Assembly: GCF_000729995.1 (NCBI RefSeq)
Contig: NZ_JNFG01000050.1
Span: 1 to 40,543 of the forward strand
Direction: 5' to 3'
Source: Caballeronia sordidicola
GTDB taxonomy: Bacteria > Pseudomonadota > Gammaproteobacteria > Burkholderiales > Burkholderiaceae
DNA: 40,543 nucleotides
Below are positions 1-8,660 of this stretch, in pieces. Made by a program: the position numbers and the translations under genes. The notes below the pieces were generated by a model. It worked only from the letters and a program-made list of their open reading frames with translations, had not been told where the DNA came from and searched no databases. Every line of letters starts with the position of its first letter. Within the stretch, counting starts at the first letter, position 1.

Positions 1-557
1 ACCTGGCCTTCAAGGTAGTGGGCGTCGGCAGCGTCGGGACTCGTTGCCTGGTTCTGTTGATGATGGATGAACTGGGAAAACCCATGTTCCTGCAGATCAA
101 GGAGGCGCGAGCATCTGTGATCGAACAGCATTTTGATGCCGATCGGCTGAACCACGCCGGCGAGCGCGTGGTGCGTGGCCAGCGCGTGATGCAGGCCGCC
201 AGCGACATCTTCCTTGGCTGGGCGACCGGGCCATCGGGACGCCATTTCTATTTCCGGCAATTGCGTGACATGAAGCTGTCGGCGAACATCGAATTATTCG
301 ATATCGATTTGCTGGAAGGTTACGCCCGGTTGTGCGGCTGGATACTTGCGCGCGCTCATGCAAAAGCGAGCGGCAAGGCCATCGAGATCAGCGCTTATCT
401 GGGCCAGGGTTCACAATTCGCGGAAGCACTGGTCGCCTATTCGAAGGACTATGCTGATCAGGTTGAACGCGATTTCGACCTGTTTTCACAAGCCGTCCGA
501 AACGGCCGGCTGGTCGCCCGCACGGACGAGGATATGGCGGCGGACTTTCATCTTTGA
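1..557 (+). CDS. DUF2252 family protein, C-terminal part (5' end outside window)
   Basis: The open frame runs in from the left edge without a start codon, so this is the C-terminal 184 or so residues of a longer protein; full DUF2252 proteins are usually 400 residues or more. The GVGSVGTRC segment at the edge, followed by a strand ending PMFLQIKEA, and the later ARAHAKASG motif are typical of the DUF2252 C-terminal half, which has a kinase-like look (a glycine-rich stretch and an F-x-K-E strand). No biochemical role is established for the family that I know of. The GTG at 18 lies inside the conserved motif and is not a real start. It is followed 45 bp later by a separate small exported protein. 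Confidence 0.7.
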   Translation, partial: LAFKVVGVGSVGTRCLVLLMMDELGKPMFLQIKEARASVIEQHFDADRLNHAGERVVRGQRVMQAASDIFLGWATGPSGRHFYFRQLRDMKLSANIELFDIDLLEGYARLCGWILARAHAKASGKAIEISAYLGQGSQFAEALVAYSKDYADQVERDFDLFSQAVRNGRLVARTDEDMAADFHL

Positions 558-602
558 GCGCCCGGGCAAGTCCGGTGGCAGTCCGTCCTTTAAGGAGGCT
601 TT

Positions 603-1010
603 ATGCGCATTCGATCATTCTCGTACCGCCGTCCCGGCTGGCTTCAGTTAGCGGTTTGCAGCGTATTCCTAAGCTATGCCGGGAGCTCCTACGCGGCCAA
701 CCTTGGGTTCCTGATGAACACGCCGATTAGTTATATGAAAGAGCGTGATCTGCAGCAACTCAACCGTGCCGCGCAAAAGGCGCTGAACTCGAAGCAGGAC
801 GGCGAAGCGCTTGACTGGAACAACGACGGCACCGGCAATGCAGTTCATGTAGAGGGTACCGTTACGCCGCTCAACACACGAAAGGAAGGTGACCGGAGTT
901 GCCGGACGATTGCTATCGTCGCCAAGGCAAAAGGTCAGACGCAAACCTGGGCGCCAACTGCTTGCAAGGACGGCGGCGCGGACAGCAAATGGCAACTGCT
1001 TAAACAATAG
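603..1010 (+). CDS. Small exported surface-antigen-type protein (RT0821/Lpp0805-like)
   Basis: This 135-residue protein has a positively charged N-terminus, a hydrophobic stretch and an alanine signal-peptidase-type site near residues 28-32 (SSYAA). The mature part begins ANLGFLMNTPISYM and contains paired cysteines (SCRTI and TACKD), which fits the RT0821/Lpp0805-type surface proteins common in Burkholderiaceae. A strong Shine-Dalgarno (AAGGAGG, around 592-598) just before the ATG fixes the start. Function is unknown; periplasmic or outer-membrane-facing location is inferred from the signal peptide. It may form a transcription unit with the DUF2252 gene. The family call is from pattern memory, not a search. 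Confidence 0.65.
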   Translation: MRIRSFSYRRPGWLQLAVCSVFLSYAGSSYAANLGFLMNTPISYMKERDLQQLNRAAQKALNSKQDGEALDWNNDGTGNAVHVEGTVTPLNTRKEGDRSCRTIAIVAKAKGQTQTWAPTACKDGGADSKWQLLKQ

Positions 1011-1493
1011 AGCGGGTTGCGCCAAGACCATCGGGCGATTGGGGCCACTGCAGTTGCACGCATGGCGCGAAGCGTCAAACCGTTGGGAGCTACCGATTAC
1101 GCAGATCTATTCCGCAACCGGTCCGCTGATTTGAATTGTGAAGCACGTAGCGCAATGCAAGCTGGATGACATCGATTTTTAAGAACTTTGACCTACACTG
1201 AATTCGTGTCCGAACGACCTCATTCCGGGTGTGCTTCGATCGCGCAAACAGCAATGCTGTAGATGCACTGCATCATGCATTTCCACACGCAGGCCGTTCG
1301 TATCTATCGCAACGCATGAATGCCGGGCGCGCGGATGAGTCTTGCGGCAAACGCCGGCCAGGCACCTAACTCGAAGCAGAAACGCAAACAGGATCGACTA
1401 TAAAAAAGCGAAGCTTTTCGTGAAGCGCAATTGTCGCTTAGCGCGCCTGGCCACTTCGTATTGAAACCGTTAACCAATCTTGGAAGGCACATC
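1011..1493. other. Intergenic stretch upstream of aqpZ, no gene seen
   Basis: About 480 bp without a convincing coding frame; the short frames have no recognisable motif. A small inverted repeat (AAAAGC-GAA-GCTTTT, 1404-1418) lies about 75 bp before the aquaporin start and could be a regulatory site or part of the leader. Nothing else is supported. Confidence 0.4.
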
Positions 1494-2234
1494 ATGCGAT
1501 TACAACAACGTCTTGCTGCGGAAATGTTTGGCACGTTTTGGCTAGTACTTGGCGGTTGTGGCAGTGCCGTTCTCGCAGCCAAATTTCCCGGTGTCGGAAT
1601 TGGATTTGCAGGCGTCGCGCTCGCGTTCGGATTAACCGTCCTGACCATGGCTTATGCACTTGGACACATATCGGGTTGCCACTTGAATCCGGCCGTCAGC
1701 GTGGGCCTCGCTGTTGCAGGCCGTTTTTCCCCGCGCGACCTGGCGCCTTATATTGTTGCGCAGGTCGTTGGCGCGACCCTTGGAGCATTCGCGCTCTACC
1801 TGATTGCGTCCGGCGTGCCCGGATTCGACGCAGTTGCTAGCGGATTTGCATCGAATGGATACGGTGCGCGTTCACCCGGCGGGTATTCGATGACAGCCGC
1901 CCTGATCTGCGAAGTCGTGATGACGTTTTTCTTCCTGATGGTCATTCTCGGCACAACCGACGGACGCGCCATCTCCGGTTTCGCGCCGCTAGCCATCGGG
2001 CTTTGCCTGACGCTGATTCACCTGATATCCATCCCTGTGACGAATACCTCGGTCAATCCCGCACGCTCGACCGGACCGGCACTGTTCGCAGGTGGCGCCG
2101 CGATGGGTCAGCTCTGGCTTTTCTGGGTCGCGCCCATCATTGGAGCATGCATTGCGGGGGTGTTATATCCGCGGCTCTTTCCCGAGAAGGTCGAGGCGAT
2201 TGCCCCGGCACCCTTGGCTATCGACGCTCCTTGA
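1494..2234 (+). CDS. aqpZ: Aquaporin Z, water channel
   Basis: Inner-membrane MIP-family channel of 246 residues, the usual length. Both NPA boxes are present (residues 65-67 in HLNPAVS and 188-190 in SVNPARS), with six hydrophobic segments. The four selectivity-filter residues of E. coli AqpZ (Phe43, His174, Thr183, Arg189) align here as F45, H176, T185 and R191, so this should be a water-selective channel and not a glycerol facilitator. The frame is open further upstream, but the ATG at 1494 is preceded by GGAAGG at good spacing and gives the canonical MRLQQRLAAEMFGTFWLV start. It stands alone between an unrelated exported protein and a convergent cold-shock gene. Confidence 0.93.
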   Translation: MRLQQRLAAEMFGTFWLVLGGCGSAVLAAKFPGVGIGFAGVALAFGLTVLTMAYALGHISGCHLNPAVSVGLAVAGRFSPRDLAPYIVAQVVGATLGAFALYLIASGVPGFDAVASGFASNGYGARSPGGYSMTAALICEVVMTFFFLMVILGTTDGRAISGFAPLAIGLCLTLIHLISIPVTNTSVNPARSTGPALFAGGAAMGQLWLFWVAPIIGACIAGVLYPRLFPEKVEAIAPAPLAIDAP

Positions 2235-2370
2235 CGCGGGGCTGCATGACGGCTTAATGGGGCCGAGACGGGGCTAGTGGGGCCGCGGTCACGCGATCCC
2301 CGGGACAACGGCCGCTCATGGCGCCCACGCCCTGTCCTCGCCTATCCTTGTGTTGCGACATTCGTGCCTC

Positions 2371-2406
2371 AAAAAAACGAATGGCCCGCCTAAGCGGGCC
2401 ATTCGG
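2371..2406 (-). terminator. Rho-independent terminator of the cold-shock gene
   Basis: A perfect 12-bp stem (CGAATGGCCCGC at 2378-2389 with its complement at 2394-2405) closes a 4-nt loop and is followed on the minus strand by seven T (the A run at 2371-2377). It lies 30 bp past the cold-shock stop codon, in the correct orientation for that gene. Confidence 0.9.
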
Positions 2407-2435
2407 TTCATGCAATCAAGCCGTGCTGTAACGAA

Positions 2436-2639
2436 TTACAGCGGCTGGATGTTCGACGCTTGCAGACCCTTCGGGCCTTGCTTCGCTTCGTAGCTTACTT
2501 TCTGATTTTCCTGGAGTGTCTTGAAGCCTTCCGAGCGGATCTCAGAGAAATGCGCAAAGAGGTCATCGCCACCGCCGTCCGGCGTGATGAAGCCAAAACC
2601 CTTCGCATCATTAAACCACTTCACAATACCTGTTGCCAT
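2436..2639 (-). CDS. Cold-shock protein, CspA family
   Basis: A 67-residue single cold-shock domain (OB fold) that binds single-stranded RNA or DNA as an RNA chaperone. RNP1 (KGFGFI, residues 13-18) and RNP2 (DLFAHF, residues 26-31) are intact, and length and start (MATGIVKWFND) match the family exactly. An AGGAAA ribosome site precedes the ATG. A strong terminator follows the stop. The roughly 280 bp upstream has no gene and probably holds the promoter and a long leader, as is common for csp genes, but no specific thermosensor structure was verified. Which paralogue it is (constitutive or cold-induced) cannot be told from the sequence. Confidence 0.95.
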   Translation of the reverse strand: MATGIVKWFNDAKGFGFITPDGGGDDLFAHFSEIRSEGFKTLQENQKVSYEAKQGPKGLQASNIQPL

Positions 2640-2918
2640 TTGCTGATTTTCCTAGAAGAGACGTAATTCCGTTTGGTAGCGCCACCGGCCGTCAATCGGC
2701 CAAGCGTTGCAGACTCCTTTTACCACGCGAAAATGACAGTCTGCAATTGGATTCTGCCCGATGTTTCCAAAACAAAGCTCCAAAAACCGTCACGTGCGCA
2801 GTCCGGAGACTGCTTGGCGCCCACAATCCGGAAGCTCAGATAATAAATAAAAGATTCGATAAGACAAAGGAAAAAATCTGTTTCTAGCTGACATCGAGGG
2901 TCCTGAGAGCGCCTGTCA

Positions 2919-3945
2919 ATGAAAAAGGTGCTGGATACCGGCACTTGTAGCGCCGTTTTTGTATCGGAGGCGCTGTCCGGAACCGCCCATGCCGCATGCA
3001 GTTCGACTGGGCCGGCGACAGGCGCGAGCGTCGTTTGCATCGGCTCCGACCGCGGCGCATTGAGGCGCACGGGCGGCGGCGGGTCTGGCACCAACCGCCG
3101 CGCCGTCCCGCTCGGCACGGGCGAGGCAAACCAGCCTACGGATACGTCGGCGGACAAGGTCACCACAGCCGGGCCGAACGCCTACGGCATGCCTACCGCC
3201 TGGGAAAAGACAAACATCGAGCAATTAAACAACACCTTGGTCCATACCGCCGCCCCGCCCGGCTACCGCTAGCGGTAATAGTTACTCCGACGGGACGACG
3301 ATCAATGCAGGGACCCTCGCGATTGGTGATATATCGCATTCAAGTGCGCTCCCATGCGTTGCATCGCCGTGACGGCCGGGAGCGGCGGGAGCTGGAATTT
3401 GCACAGTACTGTGGCGCCCACACCTGTGGTTCCGGCGACACAACCTAACACTCCGTCAGGTCCGACGAACGCCATGAGCGCCAACCGGCGACATTAGCCA
3501 GTACGTCCCTCGCGCCCCATGGACAGCTGCGCTGGTACGCATAGCTGGGGCGCCAGGTACGGTTGAAGGTTCGCCAAGCGCAAATTGTCTGGTGAAACCC
3601 GCCGCTCAATGACTTCGGCGACGGCGTCCCCTCCGTGTCGTTCAACAACGGCAACACGTGCACCGGCCGCGTCGGCGTGAGGCTACAGCAAACGTTCAGC
3701 GCCGGAATGACCTGGCAACCGTACGGGCAAGTCAGCGTCCTGCGCGCATTCGGCGAGGGCGACAACACGACCTTCGCCGGAACAAGCGTCATTCCGGGCG
3801 GCGTCGGACATACGGCTCGACGGTTGAAAGTGGACTGATCGTCCAGGTCACGCGTTCGGGCAACACGTTCGTCAGGGCGAACTATCTGACGAATCTGGGC
3901 GGTTCGCATCAACGGACCCTGGACGGAGCGCGCCCGATAGAACTG
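2919..3945 (+). pseudogene. Degenerate autotransporter (passenger and beta-barrel remnants)
   Basis: Pieces of a type V autotransporter can be read in different plus-strand frames. The first is a signal-like N-terminus (MKKVLDTG..., from 2919). Next is a passenger-repeat signature DGTTINAGTLAIGD at about 3289-3330. A linker reading APTPVVPATQPNTPSGPTN follows at about 3415-3465. Last are beta-barrel segments: GRVGVRLQQTFSAGMTWQPYGQVSVLRAFGEG in one frame up to about 3810, continuing in another frame with TYGSTVESGLIVQVTRSGNTFVRANYL to about 3925. No single frame spans the gene and the final aromatic barrel strand is missing, so it is decayed. The original was probably a surface adhesin-type protein much longer than what remains. 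Confidence 0.7.
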
Positions 3946-4085
3946 GCAGACACTCCAAGGCTCTCGCTCCCGCGGGTGAACGCGCTTTTCGGCGCGGCTT
4001 CCACGTCCGGCTCGGCGATTCGCCGCGCTCAAGCTCAATACAGGTTGCGCGGTCGACAAGACATCGCAACTCTGCACGATTGTTA

Positions 4086-4340
4086 TTACTGACCGCGTTT
4101 TGGCGCGTTGCAGTCGGGCGTGCCGTTGCTCTTCAGAAGCGGCGTGATGCCCTGGCCTTCTGCAATCAGATAGCGGCAACCTGTTTCGTGATCGGTTTCC
4201 ATCTGGACGTTGATGTCCTCCGTGGTATCGCGAGTGAACCGAGGCGATGAGTAGGCGTTAGTGGCCTGCTTCGGTTCAGCGTTCTGCGCATATGCACTGG
4301 ATCCAACCAACGCCGCAAGCGATACAAGTAGCCACTTCAT
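4086..4340 (-). CDS. Small exported protein, possibly DUF6440-like
   Basis: 84 residues with a clear signal peptide (MKWLLVSLAALVGSSAYA, cleavage after AYA), so a mature periplasmic peptide of about 66 residues. The C-terminal part (TGCRYLIAEGQGITPLLKSNG) resembles the short DUF6440 fold, in which a Y-L-x-x-x-x-G-x-T-P-L-L-x-x-x-G pattern is characteristic; this assignment is tentative. Two cysteines (GC and DC) could form a disulfide after export. It lies downstream of the broken aminotransferase on the same strand, 157 bp apart, and overlaps nothing. Function unknown. Confidence 0.6.
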   Translation of the reverse strand: MKWLLVSLAALVGSSAYAQNAEPKQATNAYSSPRFTRDTTEDINVQMETDHETGCRYLIAEGQGITPLLKSNGTPDCNAPKRGQ

Positions 4341-4497
4341 ATTTTGTACTCCGTGATTTGCAGTCTGTGAGTCTTAGCGATAAAGCACCTTAGTGTAAGA
4401 GTGAATCGGCAAGGCTGACGCACCAATGCGCGTTGGCACCGGCGCCGGAAAGGGATAAGTCGACAGACTTGGGCCGGTCAGATCTTCTCCGGTGGTT

Positions 4498-5214
4498 CTA
4501 CTTCGTACCGCGTTCGCGCAAATAGTTCTCGAATATTTTGAGAACGTCGGGCAAGTTTCGCCGTCCCAGGCCGATCCGGAAATGCTCGTCACCGTGATCG
4601 AGCAGCGTGCTGGGTAGCAGAAGCACGCCGGTACGTTCGAGGACTTCGGCACAGAAGCACTCGAGCTTCTCCAGCGCGTCGGGATCCAGGGCCCAATTCT
4701 CGGATTCACCCGCAAGCCACGGCCACGCCGAAACCCCGCCTGCTTCAGCAATCGAATCGTGCGACTGATAACCGGGCATGTGGACGATCATATGATCGCC
4801 AGCCCTGAACATCGAATGGACGAAAGAGAAGATCGCTTCCTGAGCGCCCGTGTGCACGATCAGGTTGTCCATATCGATTGATTCGTACAACGTCGCAAGT
4901 TCTCGCCGAAGTTCCAACGCACCGGGATATTCGGTGTATCCCAGACGCAGGCTTCCAGGACCTTCCATAGAGCCGGGCTCGAACGCAAGCAGGTCTGTGA
5001 TCGACATGGATTCCGGGTCGGAACTGCACATCAAGTAGCGTGCGGCGAATTCGTGTTCAGGGCCATGCTTCAGCAGCGCGCGACCGAGTTTCTCGACTGA
5101 AAAGCGTGACTGAAGCACGCAAAAGCGCGATGCAGTCAGGCCATCTATCATGTCTTCCAACCGCGCAGGGCTCGTATCGCGGAGCTGACGGATTCCAAGG
5201 AGGGTGGCTGACAT
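4498..5214 (-). pseudogene. Class I/II PLP aminotransferase with internal deletion
   Basis: The frame starts at the ATG at 5214 and is open for 238 residues, but joins two ends of a fold-type I aminotransferase that is normally 370-400 residues. The N-terminal part is intact through the PLP-phosphate region (LRLGYTEYPG, HTGAQEAIFSF, MPGYQSHDSIAE) to ENWALDPDALEKL. It then passes directly to the C-terminal strand FCAEVLERTGVLLLPST and the RIGLGRR arginine region. The roughly 150-190 residues carrying the N-P-T-G loop, the aspartate contacting the pyridine nitrogen and the Schiff-base lysine are gone. The protein cannot form the internal aldimine, so it is called a pseudogene although the frame is kept. 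Its start codon overlaps the start of the divergent kinase gene. Confidence 0.75.
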
Positions 5215-6919
5215 GAAGAAGCTCATCAACGACGTCTCCAGGGTCGTGCCCGAAATGCTAGACGGACTTGCCGCGCTCAACCCCGGCTTGTCGTTGCTGC
5301 AGGGCAGCACGATCATCGTGCGCGCCGATGCCGAGGCGGCCGCAGCGCGCGGCGAAGTGGCCCTGATCGCAGGCGGCGGGTCGGGGCACGAACCCGCTCA
5401 CGGGGGTTACGTAGGTCCCGGCATGCTTAGCGCGGCGGTAGCCGGCGAGGTCTTCACATCGCCCTCGACCGATGCCGTCCTCGATGCCATCCGCGCCGTA
5501 TCCGGTCCTGCGGGCGTGCTTCTCATTGTCAAGAATTACACGGGCGACCGCTTCAATTTTGGCCTTGCTGCGGAGATCGCGCGGGCTGAGGGCGTTGCAG
5601 TGGAAATGGTGATCGTCGCCGACGATGTCGCTCTCTCGGCGCACGGCGAACACGCTGGCCGGCGCGGTCTTGCCGGGACCGTGTTCGTGCACAAGATCGC
5701 GGGCGCTGCTGCTGCCGAGGGACGGCCACTCGGCGAAGTAGCGCAGATTGCGCGCGACGCGGCGGCAGCGCTTGGCACCATGGGCGTGGCCCTTACGCCG
5801 TGCACGGTGCCCGCCGCTGGCAAACCGGGCTTCCAACTCGCCGACGATGAAATCGAATGGGGTCTCGGCATTCACGGCGAGCCTGGCGTGGAACGTGGTG
5901 CGCTTGAACCTGCACAGCAAATTGTCGGGCGCCTGCTTGCGAAGATCATCGATGACCTTGCATTGAAGCCCGATGACCGCGTCGCGTTGCTCGTGAACAA
6001 TCTGGGCGGCACGCCATCGAGTGAACTGAGCATTGTTGCGGGATCCGCGCTGCGCTACCTTCGCGAACGTCGGGTTCAGGTGGAGCGTGCGTGGTCGGGC
6101 ACATTCCTGAGCGCACTCGAAATGGCGGGCATTTCCCTCACGTTATTGCGCGTGGACGATCAACGGCTCGCATGGCTCGACGCTGCAACGCAGACCACTA
6201 CGTGGCCCGCGTTGAGCGGGCGGGTCGCAGACGCGTCCGTCAAGCCCGTACCTGTCGTGGCAGTTACGAGCAGCGGCGCGCGGCTCTCGCGGGACTCGTC
6301 GTTGCGACGGGTTATCGAATCGGTGTGCGCATGTCTTCTCGAAGCGGAACCGGTCCTGACCGAGATGGATCAGCGCGTGGGCGACGGCGATCTTGGTATC
6401 AGCCTATCGCGAGCGGCTCGCAGCATCCTTGGCGAAATCGATACCTATCCCTCGGAGAACACGCCGGGCACCGTGCTGCGGACCATGTCCGCCACAATAA
6501 GACGCGTGGTTGGCGGCACATCGGGACCGCTTTACGCAGTGATGCTGTTACGCGCGGCAGCGGTCATCGAACAGTCTAACGAGTCGGCCGCGAAAGATTG
6601 GTCGGCGGCGTTCACTGCGGCTGTCGATGGCGTGACGGCGCTGGGTGGCGCGCATCCCGGTGACCGAACAATGGTTGATGCACTGCATCCGGCAGCCGTT
6701 GCTCTACACGACGCGCTTGCGAAAGATAGTATCGATACGGACGAAGCACTAAAAGCAGCCGTCGATGCAGGGACATCAGGCGCGGCGTCGACGGCCTCGA
6801 TGACACCCCGGCTCGGACGTTCGAGTTACGTCGGCGATCGTGCGTTGGGTTTCGCCGATCCCGGTGCGCATGCGGTCGGACTTTGGCTTGCCGCGATCCG
6901 AAGCGCACTGCAAACTTAA
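5213..6919 (+). CDS. Fused dihydroxyacetone-kinase-type ketose kinase (DhaK-DhaL)
   Basis: 568 residues with an N-terminal DhaK domain (about 1-335) and a C-terminal DhaL domain (about 365-568), the ATP-dependent single-chain layout. The DhaK part has GGGSGHEP (54-61), KNYTGD (107-112) and GIHGEPG with His221, the residue expected to hold the substrate as a hemiaminal. The DhaL part has the Mg-ATP aspartates in DQRVGDGD (386, 391, 393), GGTSG, and RSSYVGDRALGFADPGA. Start: the ATG at 5213 sits 8 nt after AAGGAGGG; a GTG 9 nt upstream is inside the ribosome site. Substrate is not fixed by the sequence. Dihydroxyacetone is possible, but neighbours that look like C4 sugar-acid enzymes favour a tetrulose such as erythrulose, for which kinases of this family are known. 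Confidence 0.88.
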   Translation: MKKLINDVSRVVPEMLDGLAALNPGLSLLQGSTIIVRADAEAAAARGEVALIAGGGSGHEPAHGGYVGPGMLSAAVAGEVFTSPSTDAVLDAIRAVSGPAGVLLIVKNYTGDRFNFGLAAEIARAEGVAVEMVIVADDVALSAHGEHAGRRGLAGTVFVHKIAGAAAAEGRPLGEVAQIARDAAAALGTMGVALTPCTVPAAGKPGFQLADDEIEWGLGIHGEPGVERGALEPAQQIVGRLLAKIIDDLALKPDDRVALLVNNLGGTPSSELSIVAGSALRYLRERRVQVERAWSGTFLSALEMAGISLTLLRVDDQRLAWLDAATQTTTWPALSGRVADASVKPVPVVAVTSSGARLSRDSSLRRVIESVCACLLEAEPVLTEMDQRVGDGDLGISLSRAARSILGEIDTYPSENTPGTVLRTMSATIRRVVGGTSGPLYAVMLLRAAAVIEQSNESAAKDWSAAFTAAVDGVTALGGAHPGDRTMVDALHPAAVALHDALAKDSIDTDEALKAAVDAGTSGAASTASMTPRLGRSSYVGDRALGFADPGAHAVGLWLAAIRSALQT

Positions 6920-6953
6920 CTAAGCTTAAGCAACTAAAACGGAGACGATAAAA

Positions 6954-7745
6954 ATGGATCTGAATCTGCGCGGTAAGGTTGTCGTATTGACGGGCGCAAG
7001 CGTCGGGATCGGGCTCGCCGTAGCCGAGGCATTCGCGGCGGAAGGCGCGAACCTGCTGCTCGCGGCGCGACAGGAAGAGCGGCTGACGGAGGCTGCAGCG
7101 CGCATCGTGCGGGAGTTCGGTGTATCGGCGGTGCCGGTCGCTTGTGACGTCGCTACCGCTGCAGGCGTCGACAAGATCGTTGCTGCTGCGAGCACGAATT
7201 TCGGCGGTGCCGATATCCTCTTCAACAACGCCGGCACGGGCAGCAACGAGACCATCATGGACGCGCCCGATGAGAAGTGGCAGTCCTATTGGGACCTTCA
7301 TGTGATGGCGGCCGTGCGCCTCGCGCGCGGTCTCGTGCCGTTGATGAAGGCGCGCGGCGGTGGCGCGATCCTGAACAACGCGTCGATATGCGCAACGCAG
7401 CCGCTCGGCTACGAGCCCATTTACAACGTGACGAAAGCCGCGTTGATGATGCTGTCGAAGAATCTGGCGAACGAGCTGATCAAGGACAACATCCGCGTCA
7501 ACACGATCAATCCGGGGCTGGTGCTGACGCCCGACTGGATCAAGACGGCCAAGGAACTGACGCGCGATTCGGGCGGTGACTGGGAAGCGCATCTGCAACA
7601 CGTCGCCGACGAACACGCGCCCATCCGCCGCTTCGCCACGCCAGCCGAGCTGGCAAGCTTTATCGTCTTCCTGTGCTCGGAGCGGGCTAGCTATAGCGTG
7701 GGATCAACTTATTTCGTCGATGGCGGGATGCTGAAGACGGTGTGA
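6954..7745 (+). CDS. SDR family NAD(P)-dependent oxidoreductase
   Basis: Classical short-chain dehydrogenase of 263 residues with the cofactor motif TGASVGIG (13-20), NNAG (91-94), and the Ser144/Tyr157/Lys161 catalytic set (NNASICAT, YNVTK). It begins 34 bp after the kinase gene behind a GGAGA ribosome site, so the two probably form one operon. It is predicted to interconvert an alcohol and a ketone, plausibly making the ketose or keto-acid handled by the neighbouring kinase. An inserted segment (KTAKELTRDSGGDWEAHLQ) in the substrate lid is typical of SDRs acting on polyols or hydroxyacids, but no precise substrate can be given. Stop codons of this gene and the next converge 15 bp apart. Confidence 0.85.
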   Translation: MDLNLRGKVVVLTGASVGIGLAVAEAFAAEGANLLLAARQEERLTEAAARIVREFGVSAVPVACDVATAAGVDKIVAAASTNFGGADILFNNAGTGSNETIMDAPDEKWQSYWDLHVMAAVRLARGLVPLMKARGGGAILNNASICATQPLGYEPIYNVTKAALMMLSKNLANELIKDNIRVNTINPGLVLTPDWIKTAKELTRDSGGDWEAHLQHVADEHAPIRRFATPAELASFIVFLCSERASYSVGSTYFVDGGMLKTV

Positions 7746-7760
7746 CGCGCGCCCATGCGC

Positions 7761-8660
7761 TTAACCGTCCTTGCGGCTTACCGGCAACTTGTTCTCCCGC
7801 CGGATCTCGCGAATAAGCGCGCTATGGTCGAGATCGCCGTCGCCGTGATCGACCATTGAAGCGAACAGCGCATCCACGACGTGCGCAACCGGCAACTCCA
7901 ACCCGAGCGACCGGGCCCGCGCCAATGCGGTCCGCGTGTCCTTCAACTGATACTTCGCGGCGCCGCCGGGTGCGAACGCTTCGTCGATCATGCGTTGTCC
8001 GTGCTTGCGCAGGATCGGCGAATCGGCGAACCCGCCAGCAAGCGCTTCGATGACCTTCGCCGGGTCCGCGCCGCCACGCTCCGCGAACAACAAAGCTTCA
8101 GCCACGGCAGCAATCGTGTTTGCCACGATCAACTGATTCGCAAGCTTCGTCTGCTGCCCGGTTCCAGCGGGGCCAACGCGCACCGGGCGACCCATCGCAC
8201 CCAGCAGTTCGCGCGCTGCCTCGAAGGTGTCCAGCTCGCCGCCCGCCATGATTGCGAGCGTTGCATCAATCGCGCCTTGCTGACCGCCTGACACTGGCGC
8301 GTCGAGATAACGAAGACCGCGCTCGGCGCTCATTCTCGACTGTTCGACGGAAGTCTCCACGGGGATCGAACTCATCACGATCACGGTCGCGCCGGCGCTC
8401 AGCGCGGCTAGCACAGTCTTATCGTGGAATACGATGGCGTCGCAAGTCGGACCATCGCTCAACATGCAGATCAGTACGTTCGCACCTTGTGCAGCGTCGG
8501 CCGCCGTGTCGCAGACCACTGCCCCTTTTTCTGCAAGCGCGAAAGCCTTCCCCTTCGAACGATTCCAGGCCTGCACGCCGTACCCGGCCGTGAGCAGGTT
8601 ACGCGCCATCGGCTCGCCCATGAGCCCGGTCCCCAGAAATGCAATCACCTGGTCCTTCAT
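7761..8660 (-). CDS. Beta-hydroxyacid dehydrogenase, LtnD/HIBADH-like
   Basis: 299 residues with the N-terminal Rossmann motif FLGTGLMGEPMARNL (8-22), the substrate-binding DAPVSGG (120-126), and the catalytic lysine in GQQTKLANQ (Lys172). The family oxidises beta-hydroxyacids such as 3-hydroxyisobutyrate, tartronate semialdehyde (reductive direction) or L-threonate. Co-transcription with a DenD-like enzyme and a sugar-acid type carrier favours an aldonate such as threonate, but this is inference. It is the last gene of a three-gene minus-strand operon; its ATG overlaps the carrier's stop codon by 4 nt (ATGA), with GAGGTGA as ribosome site. Confidence 0.85.
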   Translation of the reverse strand: MKDQVIAFLGTGLMGEPMARNLLTAGYGVQAWNRSKGKAFALAEKGAVVCDTAADAAQGANVLICMLSDGPTCDAIVFHDKTVLAALSAGATVIVMSSIPVETSVEQSRMSAERGLRYLDAPVSGGQQGAIDATLAIMAGGELDTFEAARELLGAMGRPVRVGPAGTGQQTKLANQLIVANTIAAVAEALLFAERGGADPAKVIEALAGGFADSPILRKHGQRMIDEAFAPGGAAKYQLKDTRTALARARSLGLELPVAHVVDALFASMVDHGDGDLDHSALIREIRRENKLPVSRKDG

